Of a stretch of 26,870 bases of DNA, positions 1 through 8,223 are shown piece by piece. The notes beneath the pieces were generated by a model that ran no database searches, had not been told where the DNA came from, and saw only the letters and a program-made list of their open reading frames with translations. Position 1 is the first letter of the stretch; each line of letters starts with the position of its first letter. The stretch comes from JBCCSZ01 sp039199225 (GTDB lineage: Bacteria > Bacteroidota > Bacteroidia > Chitinophagales > Saprospiraceae), in assembly GCA_039199225.1 (NCBI GenBank), contig JBCCSZ010000075.1, positions 1-26,870 of the forward strand, written 5' to 3'. A program made the translations under genes and the position numbers.

Positions 1-152
1 CCAACACCGATCGTCAGCGTTAGTATTGCAATGACGATTTCTGTTAGTCCAATTTCTCCATTTTCCATCCAAAGGACAAAAAACAAAAAAGGGATTGAAG
101 CTATGAGTGCCAACCAAGCTCGTTTCTCCGCTTTTTTATCAAATAGTTTCAT
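1..152 (-). CDS. Small membrane protein, 3' part outside the window
   Basis: Reading the minus strand from an ATG at 152 gives about 50 residues open to the window edge. The first 12 residues are charged (MKLFDKKAEKRA). They are followed by a hydrophobic segment of about 18 residues ending near the W-M-E-N turn, and a second hydrophobic stretch starts near residue 39, so this looks like the N-terminus of a protein with at least two membrane spans. The gene lies 35 bases downstream of another small membrane protein on the same strand, so the two are probably cotranscribed. I do not recognise a family, and most of the protein is probably missing. The start is the only ATG in frame before a stop upstream. 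Confidence 0.6.
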   Translation of the reverse strand, partial: MKLFDKKAEKRAWLALIASIPFLFFVLWMENGEIGLTEIVIAILTLTIGV

Positions 153-187
153 TTCGTTTTAGTTATCATCAGCTGTTAATCAGTAAG

Positions 188-529
188 CTACTGCGTCATC
201 TCGATAAAATAGTAAAAGCCAACAGAGCCGACAATCAGCAAAAACAAGGTAATGTTTACAACTGCCGCCAGCCACTTTTTCCAGCCAGAAGGTTCCTTTT
301 TCACAAAGCTAAAAGCGACCATAACGACACCCAAAACAGAGGAAATTTGTGCACTTCTCACCAAAAGCAAAGGTGGATTGTAGAGGGTGTCATTGGCAAG
401 GACGGGATTGGACAGTAGATTCAACAAATAGCCAAAGCAACTCAGCGATACAAGTACACATACCAGAGATAGATGTGTAAATGTCTGTTTTCTATTATTA
501 ACTTCTATGTTGTCAAGTATGTCTTTCAT
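188..529 (-). CDS. Small three-span membrane protein, unrecognised
   Basis: This 113-residue protein has three clear hydrophobic segments at roughly residues 17-38, 53-75 and 86-109, with a short charged loop (FVKKEPSGWKKW) between the second and third. It is an integral inner-membrane protein of unknown function; no catalytic or binding motif is visible. It sits directly upstream of the truncated membrane protein at the left edge (35-base gap), suggesting a small operon of membrane proteins. The Ada gene ends about 93 bases upstream on the same strand, so read-through from it is possible. Short membrane proteins of this kind are common in Bacteroidota and usually annotated as hypothetical. 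Confidence 0.7.
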   Translation of the reverse strand: MKDILDNIEVNNRKQTFTHLSLVCVLVSLSCFGYLLNLLSNPVLANDTLYNPPLLLVRSAQISSVLGVVMVAFSFVKKEPSGWKKWLAAVVNITLFLLIVGSVGFYYFIEMTQ

Positions 530-622
530 TTATAGCGATACATTTTTTCTTGCGCTGTTCAAGATACATCAATTGATCTATAAATGATACTTTTTCGTTT
601 GAAAGGAGCAAATCTCCAATCG

Positions 623-1768
623 TCAAGCATTGCTGAGGGAGTCTGCATCTTTTTTGAAAGTTTCGCTCCCTTTTCCAGCCAACAACATCTTTGCCACAGC
701 TGCCTTTTGCCCTTTTTCCCCATTGCTTTTTTCAAAATCAAGCAACCAACGCTTCCGTTCCAAGCCACCACCATAGCCCCTCAGCGCACCGTCCTTCCCA
801 ATCACCCGATGGCAAGGCACGACGATGGCCAAGCGATTGAACCCATTGGCGGAGGCAAGGGCGCGGATGGCCTTCGGCTTGCCGATGCTTGCTGCTTGTG
901 CTTGGTAAGTACTCGTTGCTCCATAGGGAATTGCCGTCAGATGCTGCCAAACCATATTTTGAAAATCCGTACCAGGCGTGTGCAAAGAGAGCGAAAATAC
1001 TTTTCGACTGCCTTCAAAATATTCAGCAATCTGCTGTCTTGCCTGTATAATGTGTTCGTTTTCGCCAATCAGTATGCGGGCGTTCAACAGGCGTTGCAAG
1101 TCCTTGAATTCCGTTTCCAGCATTCGCCGGTCGGTAAATTCCAATAGGCAGAGCCCTTGCTCGGTAGCGCAGACAAACATAGGTCCTAGGGGCGTTGTCA
1201 GTCGATTGATCAATATCACTTGGCGGCCACCCCTTTTCTGAGGAGATTCGCCCAACAATTTCTTGTAGGTATAACCAAAGCCACTCAGAGAATCGTAGCC
1301 CGAGTCGAAAGCAGCATGGGTCGTTTTCTTTCCATGCTTCAATTCCTGAAAGGCATTGTTGATGCGATACATTCGCTGATAGGCGTGAAAGGTCATGCCG
1401 TAGTTTTTCTTAAACCATCGGCGGACTTGGTTGGGGCTGATATCGTTTTGCCGCAATTCATAATCACTGATTTTCGCCTTGGGACTTTCTTTAACCAAGC
1501 GGACAGCCTGTTCCACTGCTGGTGGTGCCGCACAAGCATTTTCCGTCGGCTTGCATATCTTACAGGGCCGATAGCCACTGGCCAGTGCATCCTTGAAGGT
1601 CGAAAAGAATTCCACATTTTCCGCCTTCGGCTTTCGCGCCCGACAGGTCGAGATGCAAAAAACAGAAGTCGTCCGAACACCGGCAAAGAATATTCCGACA
1701 AAACGTTCATCCCGATTCAGTAAAGCTTCGTAATAATTGCTAATTTTCTGAGGCGAAGTAATTTTCAT
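623..1768 (-). CDS. ada: Ada: DNA-alkylation repair methyltransferase and transcriptional regulator
   Basis: The 381-residue protein has the full three-part Ada order. Residues 1-75 form the zinc/methyl-acceptor domain with Cys38, Cys42, Cys69 and Cys72, in the same numbering as E. coli Ada. Residues about 85-180 form an AraC-type helix-turn-helix domain. Residues about 185-347 form the O6-methylguanine-DNA methyltransferase domain with the active-site motif VVPCHRVIG (Cys319). In the known family, Cys38 accepts a methyl group from phosphotriesters, turning the protein into an activator of repair genes, and the C-terminal Cys removes methyl from O6-methylguanine. All key cysteines are present, so both activities are expected. 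About 31 lysine- and alanine-rich residues follow the usual end of the domain. The gene is divergent from the short-chain dehydrogenase, with 135 bases between the starts. I could not identify an Ada box there. Confidence 0.95.
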   Translation of the reverse strand: MKITSPQKISNYYEALLNRDERFVGIFFAGVRTTSVFCISTCRARKPKAENVEFFSTFKDALASGYRPCKICKPTENACAAPPAVEQAVRLVKESPKAKISDYELRQNDISPNQVRRWFKKNYGMTFHAYQRMYRINNAFQELKHGKKTTHAAFDSGYDSLSGFGYTYKKLLGESPQKRGGRQVILINRLTTPLGPMFVCATEQGLCLLEFTDRRMLETEFKDLQRLLNARILIGENEHIIQARQQIAEYFEGSRKVFSLSLHTPGTDFQNMVWQHLTAIPYGATSTYQAQAASIGKPKAIRALASANGFNRLAIVVPCHRVIGKDGALRGYGGGLERKRWLLDFEKSNGEKGQKAAVAKMLLAGKGSETFKKDADSLSNA

Positions 1769-1903
1769 AAGATAAAAGTAAATTTAATTGACAAACAAAT
1801 TCTATGCATCCAGCAGCCAAAAGCAAAGAAGCACAAAAACGCCATGGGCTGCAACCGAAAAATTGACAAGTATTTTTGAACACGCCATCACAAAAGTCTA
1901 AAC

Positions 1904-2695
1904 ATGAGTAAAACAGCTTTAATCACAGGCGCCTCTTCTGGTATAGGGGCAGAAATGGCTCGCATTCACGCTGCCAAAGGAGGCCACCTCATATTGATCG
2001 CCCGTCGGGAAGCCAAGCTAAAGGCATTGAAAGAAAGCCTGGAAAAAGAATTCAACATACAGGTGTTGGTTATTGTCAAAGACCTCTCGGTGTACAATGC
2101 TGCCCAGGAAATTTACGATCAGCTACAGCAACAAGGCATACAAGTCGACTACCTCATCAACAATGCCGGATTTGGTGGCCAAGGCTATTTTTATGAGCGC
2201 GACTGGGAGAAGGATGCCGCCATGATGCAGGTCAATATGGTCGCCCTGACCCAATTGTGTCGTTTGTTCCTGCCCGCTATGGTCGCCCGCAAATCCGGCA
2301 AGATTCTAAATGTTGGCTCATCGGCAGGGATGGCACCTGGCGGCCCTCTGCAGAGCGTCTACTTTGCAAGCAAGGCTTATGTGCAATCCTTCACCCAGGG
2401 TCTCGCGGGCGAGCTGGAAGGTACAGGCGTCAGTGCCACGGTCCTATGCCCAGGAGCAACTGCCACAGAATTCAGCAAAGCCGGAGGACTCGAAAAGACA
2501 GCCCTATTCAAAGGCAAGGTCTTTGACGCCCGCGGTGTCGCCCAGGACGGCTACGATGCCATGCTGCAGGGGGAAATGGTAAAAACCTCGGCCCTCAAAT
2601 TCAGCGATAAAATCGCCTTCAAAATAGCGCCCTTCGTACCGGCCAAAATTATTCTCAAACAAATAAAGGAGTTGCAACAGATATCGTCAACCTAA
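1904..2695 (+). CDS. Short-chain dehydrogenase/reductase (classical SDR, DltE-like)
   Basis: This 263-residue protein is a classical NAD(P)-dependent SDR. The Rossmann glycine motif TGASSGIG is at residues 8-15, followed by R34-R35 at the end of the second strand, which suggests NADP(H). NNAG is at 86-89 and the catalytic set is Asn111, Ser140, Tyr153 and Lys157, with the usual 13-residue Ser-Tyr spacing. The CPG motif at 182-184 follows the active site. No signal peptide is visible, so it acts in the cytoplasm, probably on a small carbonyl or alcohol substrate that cannot be inferred from sequence. It resembles COG0300-type enzymes. It is transcribed away from ada and followed by a 211-base gap containing a hairpin. 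Confidence 0.92.
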   Translation: MSKTALITGASSGIGAEMARIHAAKGGHLILIARREAKLKALKESLEKEFNIQVLVIVKDLSVYNAAQEIYDQLQQQGIQVDYLINNAGFGGQGYFYERDWEKDAAMMQVNMVALTQLCRLFLPAMVARKSGKILNVGSSAGMAPGGPLQSVYFASKAYVQSFTQGLAGELEGTGVSATVLCPGATATEFSKAGGLEKTALFKGKVFDARGVAQDGYDAMLQGEMVKTSALKFSDKIAFKIAPFVPAKIILKQIKELQQISST

Positions 2696-2810
2696 GCAAC
2701 GCTAAACGAAAAAGGATGGGTTAATGGCTGCTGAGCTTTCTATGAGGAAGTCAGGCACTTACAAAAGCTAGATAAAATCGCCATTGAAATGAATAATTGC
2801 CCTTATTGCT

Positions 2811-2835
2811 CCTAATTATTGAAACAATTATTAGG
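2811..2835. other. Inverted repeat between the SDR and the next gene
   Basis: CCTAATTATTG and CAATTATTAGG flank a three-base AAA loop. Ten of eleven positions pair, with one T-T mismatch. There is no clear T-run after it, so it is not a textbook terminator. It lies about 115 bases after the SDR stop and 72 bases before the next start, so it could be a weak terminator, a processing hairpin or a protein-binding site. The rest of the 2696-2906 gap shows nothing I recognise. Confidence 0.35.
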
Positions 2836-2906
2836 CACTCTGGAATTTTTGGCAAGAATATCGCGAGTTGTTAATTCGTTATCACTTAGACCAATATAAA
2901 TCTCAC

Positions 2907-3593
2907 ATGACAACTAAACAACTGACCTCTCTGCTACTCCTGATGGGCGTTGCCCTCACTTCCCTTGCTCAGATAACCGCCGTCACCGAAAAGGGCGATA
3001 CCATTTACGTTTACAACGACGGCACCTGGACCTTTACCGACGACCGAGAACAGAAAGCCGATCCAATAGGACTTAATTTCTTAAATGAAGAACTAAGGGT
3101 CGATACGCTGGAAGGTTCATTTACCGTCAGCGAAAATGCCCAAAAAGAGGTGATCAGTCGCCTCGGTACCTTCCGCCTAAAGTACGACGATAAAAACTGG
3201 AACAGGGTACCGGCTGGCACCTTGAACGCAGAGGCAGAAATGGCCTTCAAGCACAAAGAAAAGGAAATCTATGCCATCATAATCGCCGAAGAAATCGAGG
3301 TTGGACTGGAAAACATCGTCAAAATAGCCGTCAAAAATATGAAAGATCGAACCGGCTCAGATATACAACAACACAAGACGCAACTGAAAACAGTCAATAA
3401 TGTACCGCTCATCAACGGCGTCTATGGCATCTCCGCCTCCGGCCTAGAACTCACCTTCGATTCCTACTACTACTCGGGCAAAGCAGGCACCATTCAGTTT
3501 CTCAGCTGGACAGGCTCCAGTCTCTACCCCAAATACGCCGACATAATCGAAGAGTTCCACAACGGCTTAGTCATCGAACCAAAAGAAGAGTAA
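2907..3593 (+). CDS. Secreted hypothetical protein
   Basis: The chosen ATG gives 228 residues starting with a Sec signal peptide (MTTKQLTSLLLLMGVALTSL, then AQ as the likely cleavage site). A longer reading would need a TTG 39 bases upstream and would bury the signal peptide, so the ATG is preferred. The mature N-terminus contains G-D-T-I-Y-V-Y-N-D-G-T-W-T-F (residues 30-43), a motif often seen right after the signal in exported Bacteroidota proteins. The rest is an alpha/beta mix without cysteines or catalytic motifs that I recognise. It is probably periplasmic or surface-exposed, function unknown. It is convergent with the Gfo/Idh/MocA gene, separated by an 82-base repeat-bearing gap. Confidence 0.75.
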   Translation: MTTKQLTSLLLLMGVALTSLAQITAVTEKGDTIYVYNDGTWTFTDDREQKADPIGLNFLNEELRVDTLEGSFTVSENAQKEVISRLGTFRLKYDDKNWNRVPAGTLNAEAEMAFKHKEKEIYAIIIAEEIEVGLENIVKIAVKNMKDRTGSDIQQHKTQLKTVNNVPLINGVYGISASGLELTFDSYYYSGKAGTIQFLSWTGSSLYPKYADIIEEFHNGLVIEPKEE

Positions 3594-3599
3594 TCTCCC

Positions 3600-3671
3600 A
3601 ATCACAGATCACAAGCGGCCCCGCCGCAATCACAGATCACACAACCACCAAATCACAAAATCACAGATCAC
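3600..3671. repeat. Short interspersed 7-base repeat units (NATCACA)
   Basis: The motif AATCACAGATCAC occurs three times (3600-3612, 3628-3640, 3659-3671), with an extra AATCACA at 3651-3657. The array can be read as degenerate heptamers of the form NATCACA, interrupted by a GC-rich insert with a small inverted repeat (GCGG...CCGC, 3615-3627). It fills the gap between two convergent genes. It looks like an eroded microsatellite-type repeat; no gene overlaps it. Confidence 0.6.
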
Positions 3672-3675
3672 CAAT

Positions 3676-5040
3676 CTACCCCTCCCCCGGATGCTTCCAC
3701 CCAGCTCGGTAAGCCCGGCGCAACAAGCCCGTAGCCTCCTCGTCTCCAAGCACCTTTTGATGCACCGGATCGTAGACCAAGGGGCGCTTCAGGTCCATTG
3801 ACATATTGGCTAGAATACAAGCAGCAGAGGAAATATGTCCTTGCTCAACATCAGCTACAGGGCGAGCGGCTTGTTCAATAGCAGCAAGAAAATCCAGCAT
3901 ATGCCGACGAGTAGCAGGCGCCGCATGCAATTCGATGTCTTTTTCGGTTAAATCCTCTGGAAATTGTTCCTTTTCATAGACGGCCGTTTGGCGGATGACC
4001 TCGGCGTTTTTGCCGTGGGGAATGAAGTCGTAGTGGTGAACGCTACCTTTGAGGGTCCCCTTTTCGCCGTAGATAAAAAAGGCCCAGGGATAGTCAGGGT
4101 CGGGCGGTGTACCCCAGCTGCGATGTTGCCAAATACAGTTTAGATCGTCGTATTCGAAAACAGCCGTTTGGGTATCGGCGATATTGGATTTCCCCTCTTT
4201 TTGGACATAAATCCCACCTGTCGAGCTGATGCGCTTCGGCCAGCCCAAATCCAGCAGCCAACGTACGGTATCCAGCATGTGTACACACATATCGCCCATG
4301 ATGCCATTGCCATATTCCATAAAGGTCCGCCACCAACGCCGATGGGGCAGGCCGTCAAAGGGGCGCAGCGGCGCAGGGCCGGTCCACAGCTCATAATCCA
4401 GATGATCCGGCACAGCTTGTAGCGGCGGATTGCCATTGGCCCGCATGTGGTAATAGCAGCACATTTCGACGTGTGATATTTTTCCGAGCAGCCCCGCATC
4501 GACAATCTTGGCTTTGGCATCGGTCAAATGGGGCGTACTTCTCCGCTGGGTCCCTATTTGCACGACTCGATTGTGCTGGCGAGCCGCCGCCAAAATAGCT
4601 TCGCCCTCCAAAACATCCACGCTGATGGGCTTTTGCAAGTACACATGTGCGCCCGCCTTGATGGACTCGATGGCCTGCAGCGCATGCCAATGGTCCGGTG
4701 TTCCAATGAGGACAATATCCAAGTCTTTTTCGGCCAGCATCTTCCGATAATCTCCATAGGTGCGGGGCTGCTTGCCGGATTTTTGCCGCTGGCTGACTAA
4801 GGTAGCCGCCTCCCCCAGCAATTGCCGATCGACATCACAGAGGGAAACCACCTCTACATTTGCCACCTGGATCAAGCGAAACAAGTCGCTCTTGCCATAC
4901 CAGCCCGTCCCAATCAGCCCGACCCGTAGGGGCTTTTCGCGAAACAATAGGTCCAAGCCCGGCGCACCCAAGACAGAGAAAGCCAAGGAAGCAGAAGCAT
5001 TCTTCAAAAAACGTCGACGATTGATGTGGAAAGGAGACAT
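3676..5040 (-). CDS. Gfo/Idh/MocA-family oxidoreductase with Tat signal
   Basis: From the ATG at 5040 the protein has 454 residues. It begins with a Tat signal: NRRRFLK at residues 7-13, then a hydrophobic stretch to about residue 30. The NAD(P)-binding motif GLIGTG is at 41-46. The family's Lys motif (usually EKP) is QKP here, with Lys137, and GDMCVH...D at 249-257 supplies the usual second active-site region. The family oxidises or epimerises sugars, inositols and related polyols. Export by Tat implies a folded protein with bound cofactor in the periplasm. An in-frame ATG at 5067 would overlap the upstream gene by 23 bases and push the twin-arginine motif inward, so I prefer 5040, 4 bases after the upstream stop. 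It forms an operon with the double-hydrolase gene. The exact substrate is unknown. Confidence 0.88.
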   Translation of the reverse strand: MSPFHINRRRFLKNASASLAFSVLGAPGLDLLFREKPLRVGLIGTGWYGKSDLFRLIQVANVEVVSLCDVDRQLLGEAATLVSQRQKSGKQPRTYGDYRKMLAEKDLDIVLIGTPDHWHALQAIESIKAGAHVYLQKPISVDVLEGEAILAAARQHNRVVQIGTQRRSTPHLTDAKAKIVDAGLLGKISHVEMCCYYHMRANGNPPLQAVPDHLDYELWTGPAPLRPFDGLPHRRWWRTFMEYGNGIMGDMCVHMLDTVRWLLDLGWPKRISSTGGIYVQKEGKSNIADTQTAVFEYDDLNCIWQHRSWGTPPDPDYPWAFFIYGEKGTLKGSVHHYDFIPHGKNAEVIRQTAVYEKEQFPEDLTEKDIELHAAPATRRHMLDFLAAIEQAARPVADVEQGHISSAACILANMSMDLKRPLVYDPVHQKVLGDEEATGLLRRAYRAGWKHPGEG

Positions 5041-5044
5041 AGTT

Positions 5045-7393
5045 TTACCATTGATTACCAGGAGCATCGGCAGCCACCTTCAGCAATTCCCGATCGTGGT
5101 GTTGCTTGACCGTACACTCGTTATCAAATAATAGACAGGCGCCATTTTCAGAATTGTAGCTGGGCCATTGGGGCAAACCTTCGTGCTGTGGATTGCCGGA
5201 GCGAGCGAAATTGATCCAGGATTGGCTCATCTTATCGGCCAACTCGTATGCTTCATAACCACCGCCCGTCATCTCTTCACAGCGCGCGATGTTGTTGAAA
5301 ACAAAAGGCAGTTCCATACAATGCAGTGCCTTGTACTGACCATCAAAGGCCGGTGATTGCCAGGTGAACAAGTAAAGGTAGACGGGAGCTGTTCCGTTGG
5401 CGGCCTTTTCGTTGGCCTGTGCGACCATCGCTTGCCGGAATAGGATGTCGACGTCTACCAAGTCTGTAGCCTTTCGGTCATCCGGATAAGCTTTTTTGAC
5501 AGCCGCCAGATAAGCATCCTTTTTTTCGCCGTATTTATCTTTCAAGTAAGTATCGATGGCTGCCGGGTCTGCATGCAGCAGAGTGGGATCGCGCCAAAGC
5601 GACGTAATGAATTCATTTTTTGTAGAGCCGATCATCAGTGGAATGTCCTTACTGAGGGCGAGCGCCTCGGGGGTTCCGGTCTGATATGGCAAATAGGCGC
5701 CATCCAGAACTGGCTCCCAATTGACACCAAACAGGCCAAGCTCGGCCCCTTCGGAAGCCAGCTCGATGTTGACCTTTTGAAGGGCGGTTTGTGCAGCGGC
5801 CATCAGTTGATCTAGGGGTACTTTTTGCAATTTATCTACCTCGGCTGCTTTGATGTCCAAGGCGTCCAATACGGCAGCACCCACCCGTCGACTGAGCTTG
5901 GGGTCTTGAAATTTGACACCGACGCCACTTTGTACGATGGCCTTGTGAAAAAAGCCTTTGGCCGAAGGAGCGTTCATCATCGTTGTCACCTTGCCCCCAC
6001 CGCCAGATTGCCCGAAGATGGTTACATTGTCTGGATCACCCCCAAAGTTGGCGATGTTTCCTTTGATCCAGCGCAGGGAAGCTTCCAGGTCCATCATGCC
6101 CACATTGGCAGAAGAACGGTATTTTTCGCCATAGGCTGACAAGTCCAGATAGCCCAGCACATTGAGCCGATGATTGATGGAAATCAAAACGACATCTCCC
6201 TTGCGACTGATGCTGGCTCCGTCGTAAGAGGGCAGCTCCTGCGAAGAACCGGCATAGTAACCGCCGCCGTGAAACCACAGCATAACCGGCCGCTTTTTAC
6301 CATCGTTGATGCCTGGCGTCCAGATGTTGAGTCGCAGGCAATCTTCATTGGGATAACCCCAATCGTGGTGGAAGGGAAACTCGCCCTGGTCGCTCACTTG
6401 CGTCACCGGATTGAGCAAAGGGCAAACCGGTCCATAGGTCATCGAGCTGCGCACGCCCTCCCAACCGTCGGGCTCTTGAGGCGGCATAAATCTTTCTGCC
6501 TTGGCGTAGGGAATGCCTTTGTAGCTGTAGATGCCATTGTGGACATAGCCGCGCACTTTGCCGTAGTTGGTCTCCACGATTGCTCGGTTCTCTCCGCTGA
6601 TGAGCGGCAAGCGCCCACCTCCATTTTTTTTGGCAAAAAGCCAAGGCAGCAACTTCTCCTCCTCGTAGGCATAGTCCCAACTGTTGTGGTTGACACCTTC
6701 ATATTCCGTGTATGTTACATCGGTTTCCAATTGGCGCAAGCGCGCATACAACTCGCGGGAATACTCGACTTTTACGACTCCATCTTCATCACCATGAAAA
6801 ATCCAAAAGGGGGTACGGCTATGCCGCTTAGTGTAAGATGTCGCATCGCCACCACCACAGACAGGCACAGCGGCAGCAAACAATCCCGGATTGCGATAAA
6901 CCGCTTCTATTGTTCCCATACCACCCATCGATAAGCCCGTAATGTATACTCGGTCCTTATCCACTGCTTCTTTGTTCATCACCTCCCGCACCAATTCTGT
7001 GGCCAAAGAAAGCGGGCGGGTTTGTTCGTACTGATAGTTGAAGTCCATCTCCAATGGATAATTCGATCGATCAATCTTCACGGAGGCCCAATAGGATTCT
7101 GCCGGACATTGGGGCGCTATGACGATGCAAGGGAAAGCGGCCTGCTGATTCAAAAACGTTTTGGCACCGTGGACCAACTGCTTTTCATTGTCACTGCCTC
7201 GTTCACCAGCACCATGCAGAAAAAGAACGAGTGGATACTTTTTGCTTTGATCGTAGTTATCGGGGAACAAGATTCGGTAGGGCAAAACGGCACCGTCTTT
7301 TCCAGTGTGCGTCTTTTTCTCAAAACGCGAAAAGTCCTGTGCTGCGGCTGACAAGCTACAGCAAATAAAAAGAGCCATCCAAAATTGTTTCAT
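5045..7393 (-). CDS. Secreted fusion of a COG4099-like esterase/peptidase and a type-B carboxylesterase
   Basis: The 782-residue protein starts with a signal peptide (MKQFWMALFICCSLSAAAQ). Residues about 20-255 form one alpha/beta hydrolase: FLHGAGERG at 58-66, nucleophile elbow GLSMGG (Ser155), acid in HGDEDG (Asp202 or Asp204) and His236. Residues about 270-782 form a second, type-B carboxylesterase: GIPYA at 293-297, EDCLRLNIW at 350-358, oxyanion HGGG at 375-378, GQSGGG (Ser463), Glu594 and His691. Both triads look intact, so two ester-cleaving sites are expected on one exported chain. The frame is uninterrupted, so the fusion is real in this sequence. It is followed after 4 bases by the Tat oxidoreductase, suggesting sequential removal of ester groups and oxidation of a sugar-like compound. 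Type-B carboxylesterases normally stand alone at about 500-550 residues. Confidence 0.88.
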   Translation of the reverse strand: MKQFWMALFICCSLSAAAQDFSRFEKKTHTGKDGAVLPYRILFPDNYDQSKKYPLVLFLHGAGERGSDNEKQLVHGAKTFLNQQAAFPCIVIAPQCPAESYWASVKIDRSNYPLEMDFNYQYEQTRPLSLATELVREVMNKEAVDKDRVYITGLSMGGMGTIEAVYRNPGLFAAAVPVCGGGDATSYTKRHSRTPFWIFHGDEDGVVKVEYSRELYARLRQLETDVTYTEYEGVNHNSWDYAYEEEKLLPWLFAKKNGGGRLPLISGENRAIVETNYGKVRGYVHNGIYSYKGIPYAKAERFMPPQEPDGWEGVRSSMTYGPVCPLLNPVTQVSDQGEFPFHHDWGYPNEDCLRLNIWTPGINDGKKRPVMLWFHGGGYYAGSSQELPSYDGASISRKGDVVLISINHRLNVLGYLDLSAYGEKYRSSANVGMMDLEASLRWIKGNIANFGGDPDNVTIFGQSGGGGKVTTMMNAPSAKGFFHKAIVQSGVGVKFQDPKLSRRVGAAVLDALDIKAAEVDKLQKVPLDQLMAAAQTALQKVNIELASEGAELGLFGVNWEPVLDGAYLPYQTGTPEALALSKDIPLMIGSTKNEFITSLWRDPTLLHADPAAIDTYLKDKYGEKKDAYLAAVKKAYPDDRKATDLVDVDILFRQAMVAQANEKAANGTAPVYLYLFTWQSPAFDGQYKALHCMELPFVFNNIARCEEMTGGGYEAYELADKMSQSWINFARSGNPQHEGLPQWPSYNSENGACLLFDNECTVKQHHDRELLKVAADAPGNQW

Positions 7394-7687
7394 GTCAGTT
7401 GCGTTATTTTATCCCAATATAGCATTCAAATCAGGTAGTGAGGTTAAAAAAAGCGCATAAAATACCTGCTGGCAAATTCTGTTGAAGGAGACTTTACATC
7501 CTAGAAACCACCGACGCTTGTGGTGTAGATGAAGCACTTTTGACAGTTCGGTAGATTTTAACTTTTCAACTTTCCTTTGACTAGCCCGTATACGACAGAA
7601 AATCCTTAACTTGGATATTGCTTCCACCAACGTAACAAGTCTAAACAAGACAATCATATTTTATACATCTTCAAACCACCTACAATC
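7394..7687. promoter_or_regulatory. Divergent intergenic region between the hydrolase and molybdenum hydroxylase operons
   Basis: The 294 bases separate two divergent operons, so promoters for both should lie here. I see no convincing Bacteroidota -33/-7 pair (TTTG and TAnnTTTG at normal spacing) and no strong operator. An 82-residue reading frame on the minus strand inside it (7409-7657) is basic, lacks any family signature and I judge it non-coding. Confidence 0.4.
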
Positions 7688-8149
7688 ATGGCAATTTTCA
7701 ATCTCAACATCAATGGAAAGAAACAGCAGGTGGATGTGGCTCCCGACACCCCGCTGCTATGGGTTTTGAGGGACCACCTCCAAATGGTAGGTACCAAATA
7801 CGGCTGCGGTATTGCACAATGTGGTGCTTGCACCGTTCACCTCGATGGTACAGCTATGCGTTCTTGCTCTCTACCCGTTTCGGCTGTTAAGGACATGCCC
7901 GTGACAACCATCGAAGGCTTATCTGAAAAGGGCGATCATCCACTGCAATTGGCGTGGATCGAACACGACGTCCCACAATGTGGCTACTGTCAGGCAGGGC
8001 AGATTATGAATGCTGCTGCACTTTTGAAAGACAACCCAACACCTTCCGACTCAGACATCGACTCGGTTATGAATGGCAACATTTGTCGATGTGGTACTTA
8101 CACACGCATTAAGGCCGCCATCAAAACGGCTTCGTCTAAGATGAGCTGA
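7688..8149 (+). CDS. 2Fe-2S subunit of a molybdenum hydroxylase (isoquinoline 1-oxidoreductase alpha-like)
   Basis: The 153-residue protein matches the CoxS/IorA-type small subunit of the xanthine oxidase family. Cys40, Cys45, Cys48 and Cys60 bind the plant-ferredoxin-type cluster. Cys98, Cys101, Cys133 and Cys135 (CGYC...CRC) bind the second cluster next to the molybdopterin. It carries electrons from the molybdenum site to an outside acceptor. No signal peptide is present, while its partner has a Tat signal, so the pair probably folds in the cytoplasm and the small subunit is carried out with the large one (inference). The partner starts 75 bases downstream. There is no FAD-subunit gene in the cluster, as expected for two-subunit IorAB-type enzymes that pass electrons to a cytochrome or quinone rather than NAD. 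Confidence 0.93.
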   Translation: MAIFNLNINGKKQQVDVAPDTPLLWVLRDHLQMVGTKYGCGIAQCGACTVHLDGTAMRSCSLPVSAVKDMPVTTIEGLSEKGDHPLQLAWIEHDVPQCGYCQAGQIMNAAALLKDNPTPSDSDIDSVMNGNICRCGTYTRIKAAIKTASSKMS

Positions 8150-8223
8150 TGACAGCTGATCGTTTTTAAGTTTTGGATGGACAACATCCACTTATTTTGG
8201 CAAAGGAAATTAAAAATAAAATC

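Noticed and set aside
3600..3671. CRISPR array
   Set aside because: Units are only 7-13 bases, irregularly spaced, with no spacers of constant length and no cas genes nearby.
4630..4632. Q-K-P in place of the usual E-K-P motif of the Gfo/Idh/MocA protein as a sign of lost activity
   Set aside because: The catalytic lysine is kept, and Q-K-P is common among exported members of the family as I recall them.
6170..6934. 254-residue plus-strand frame inside the double-hydrolase gene
   Set aside because: It lies fully opposite the well-supported hydrolase gene, has no family signature and reads as a mirror of its codons.
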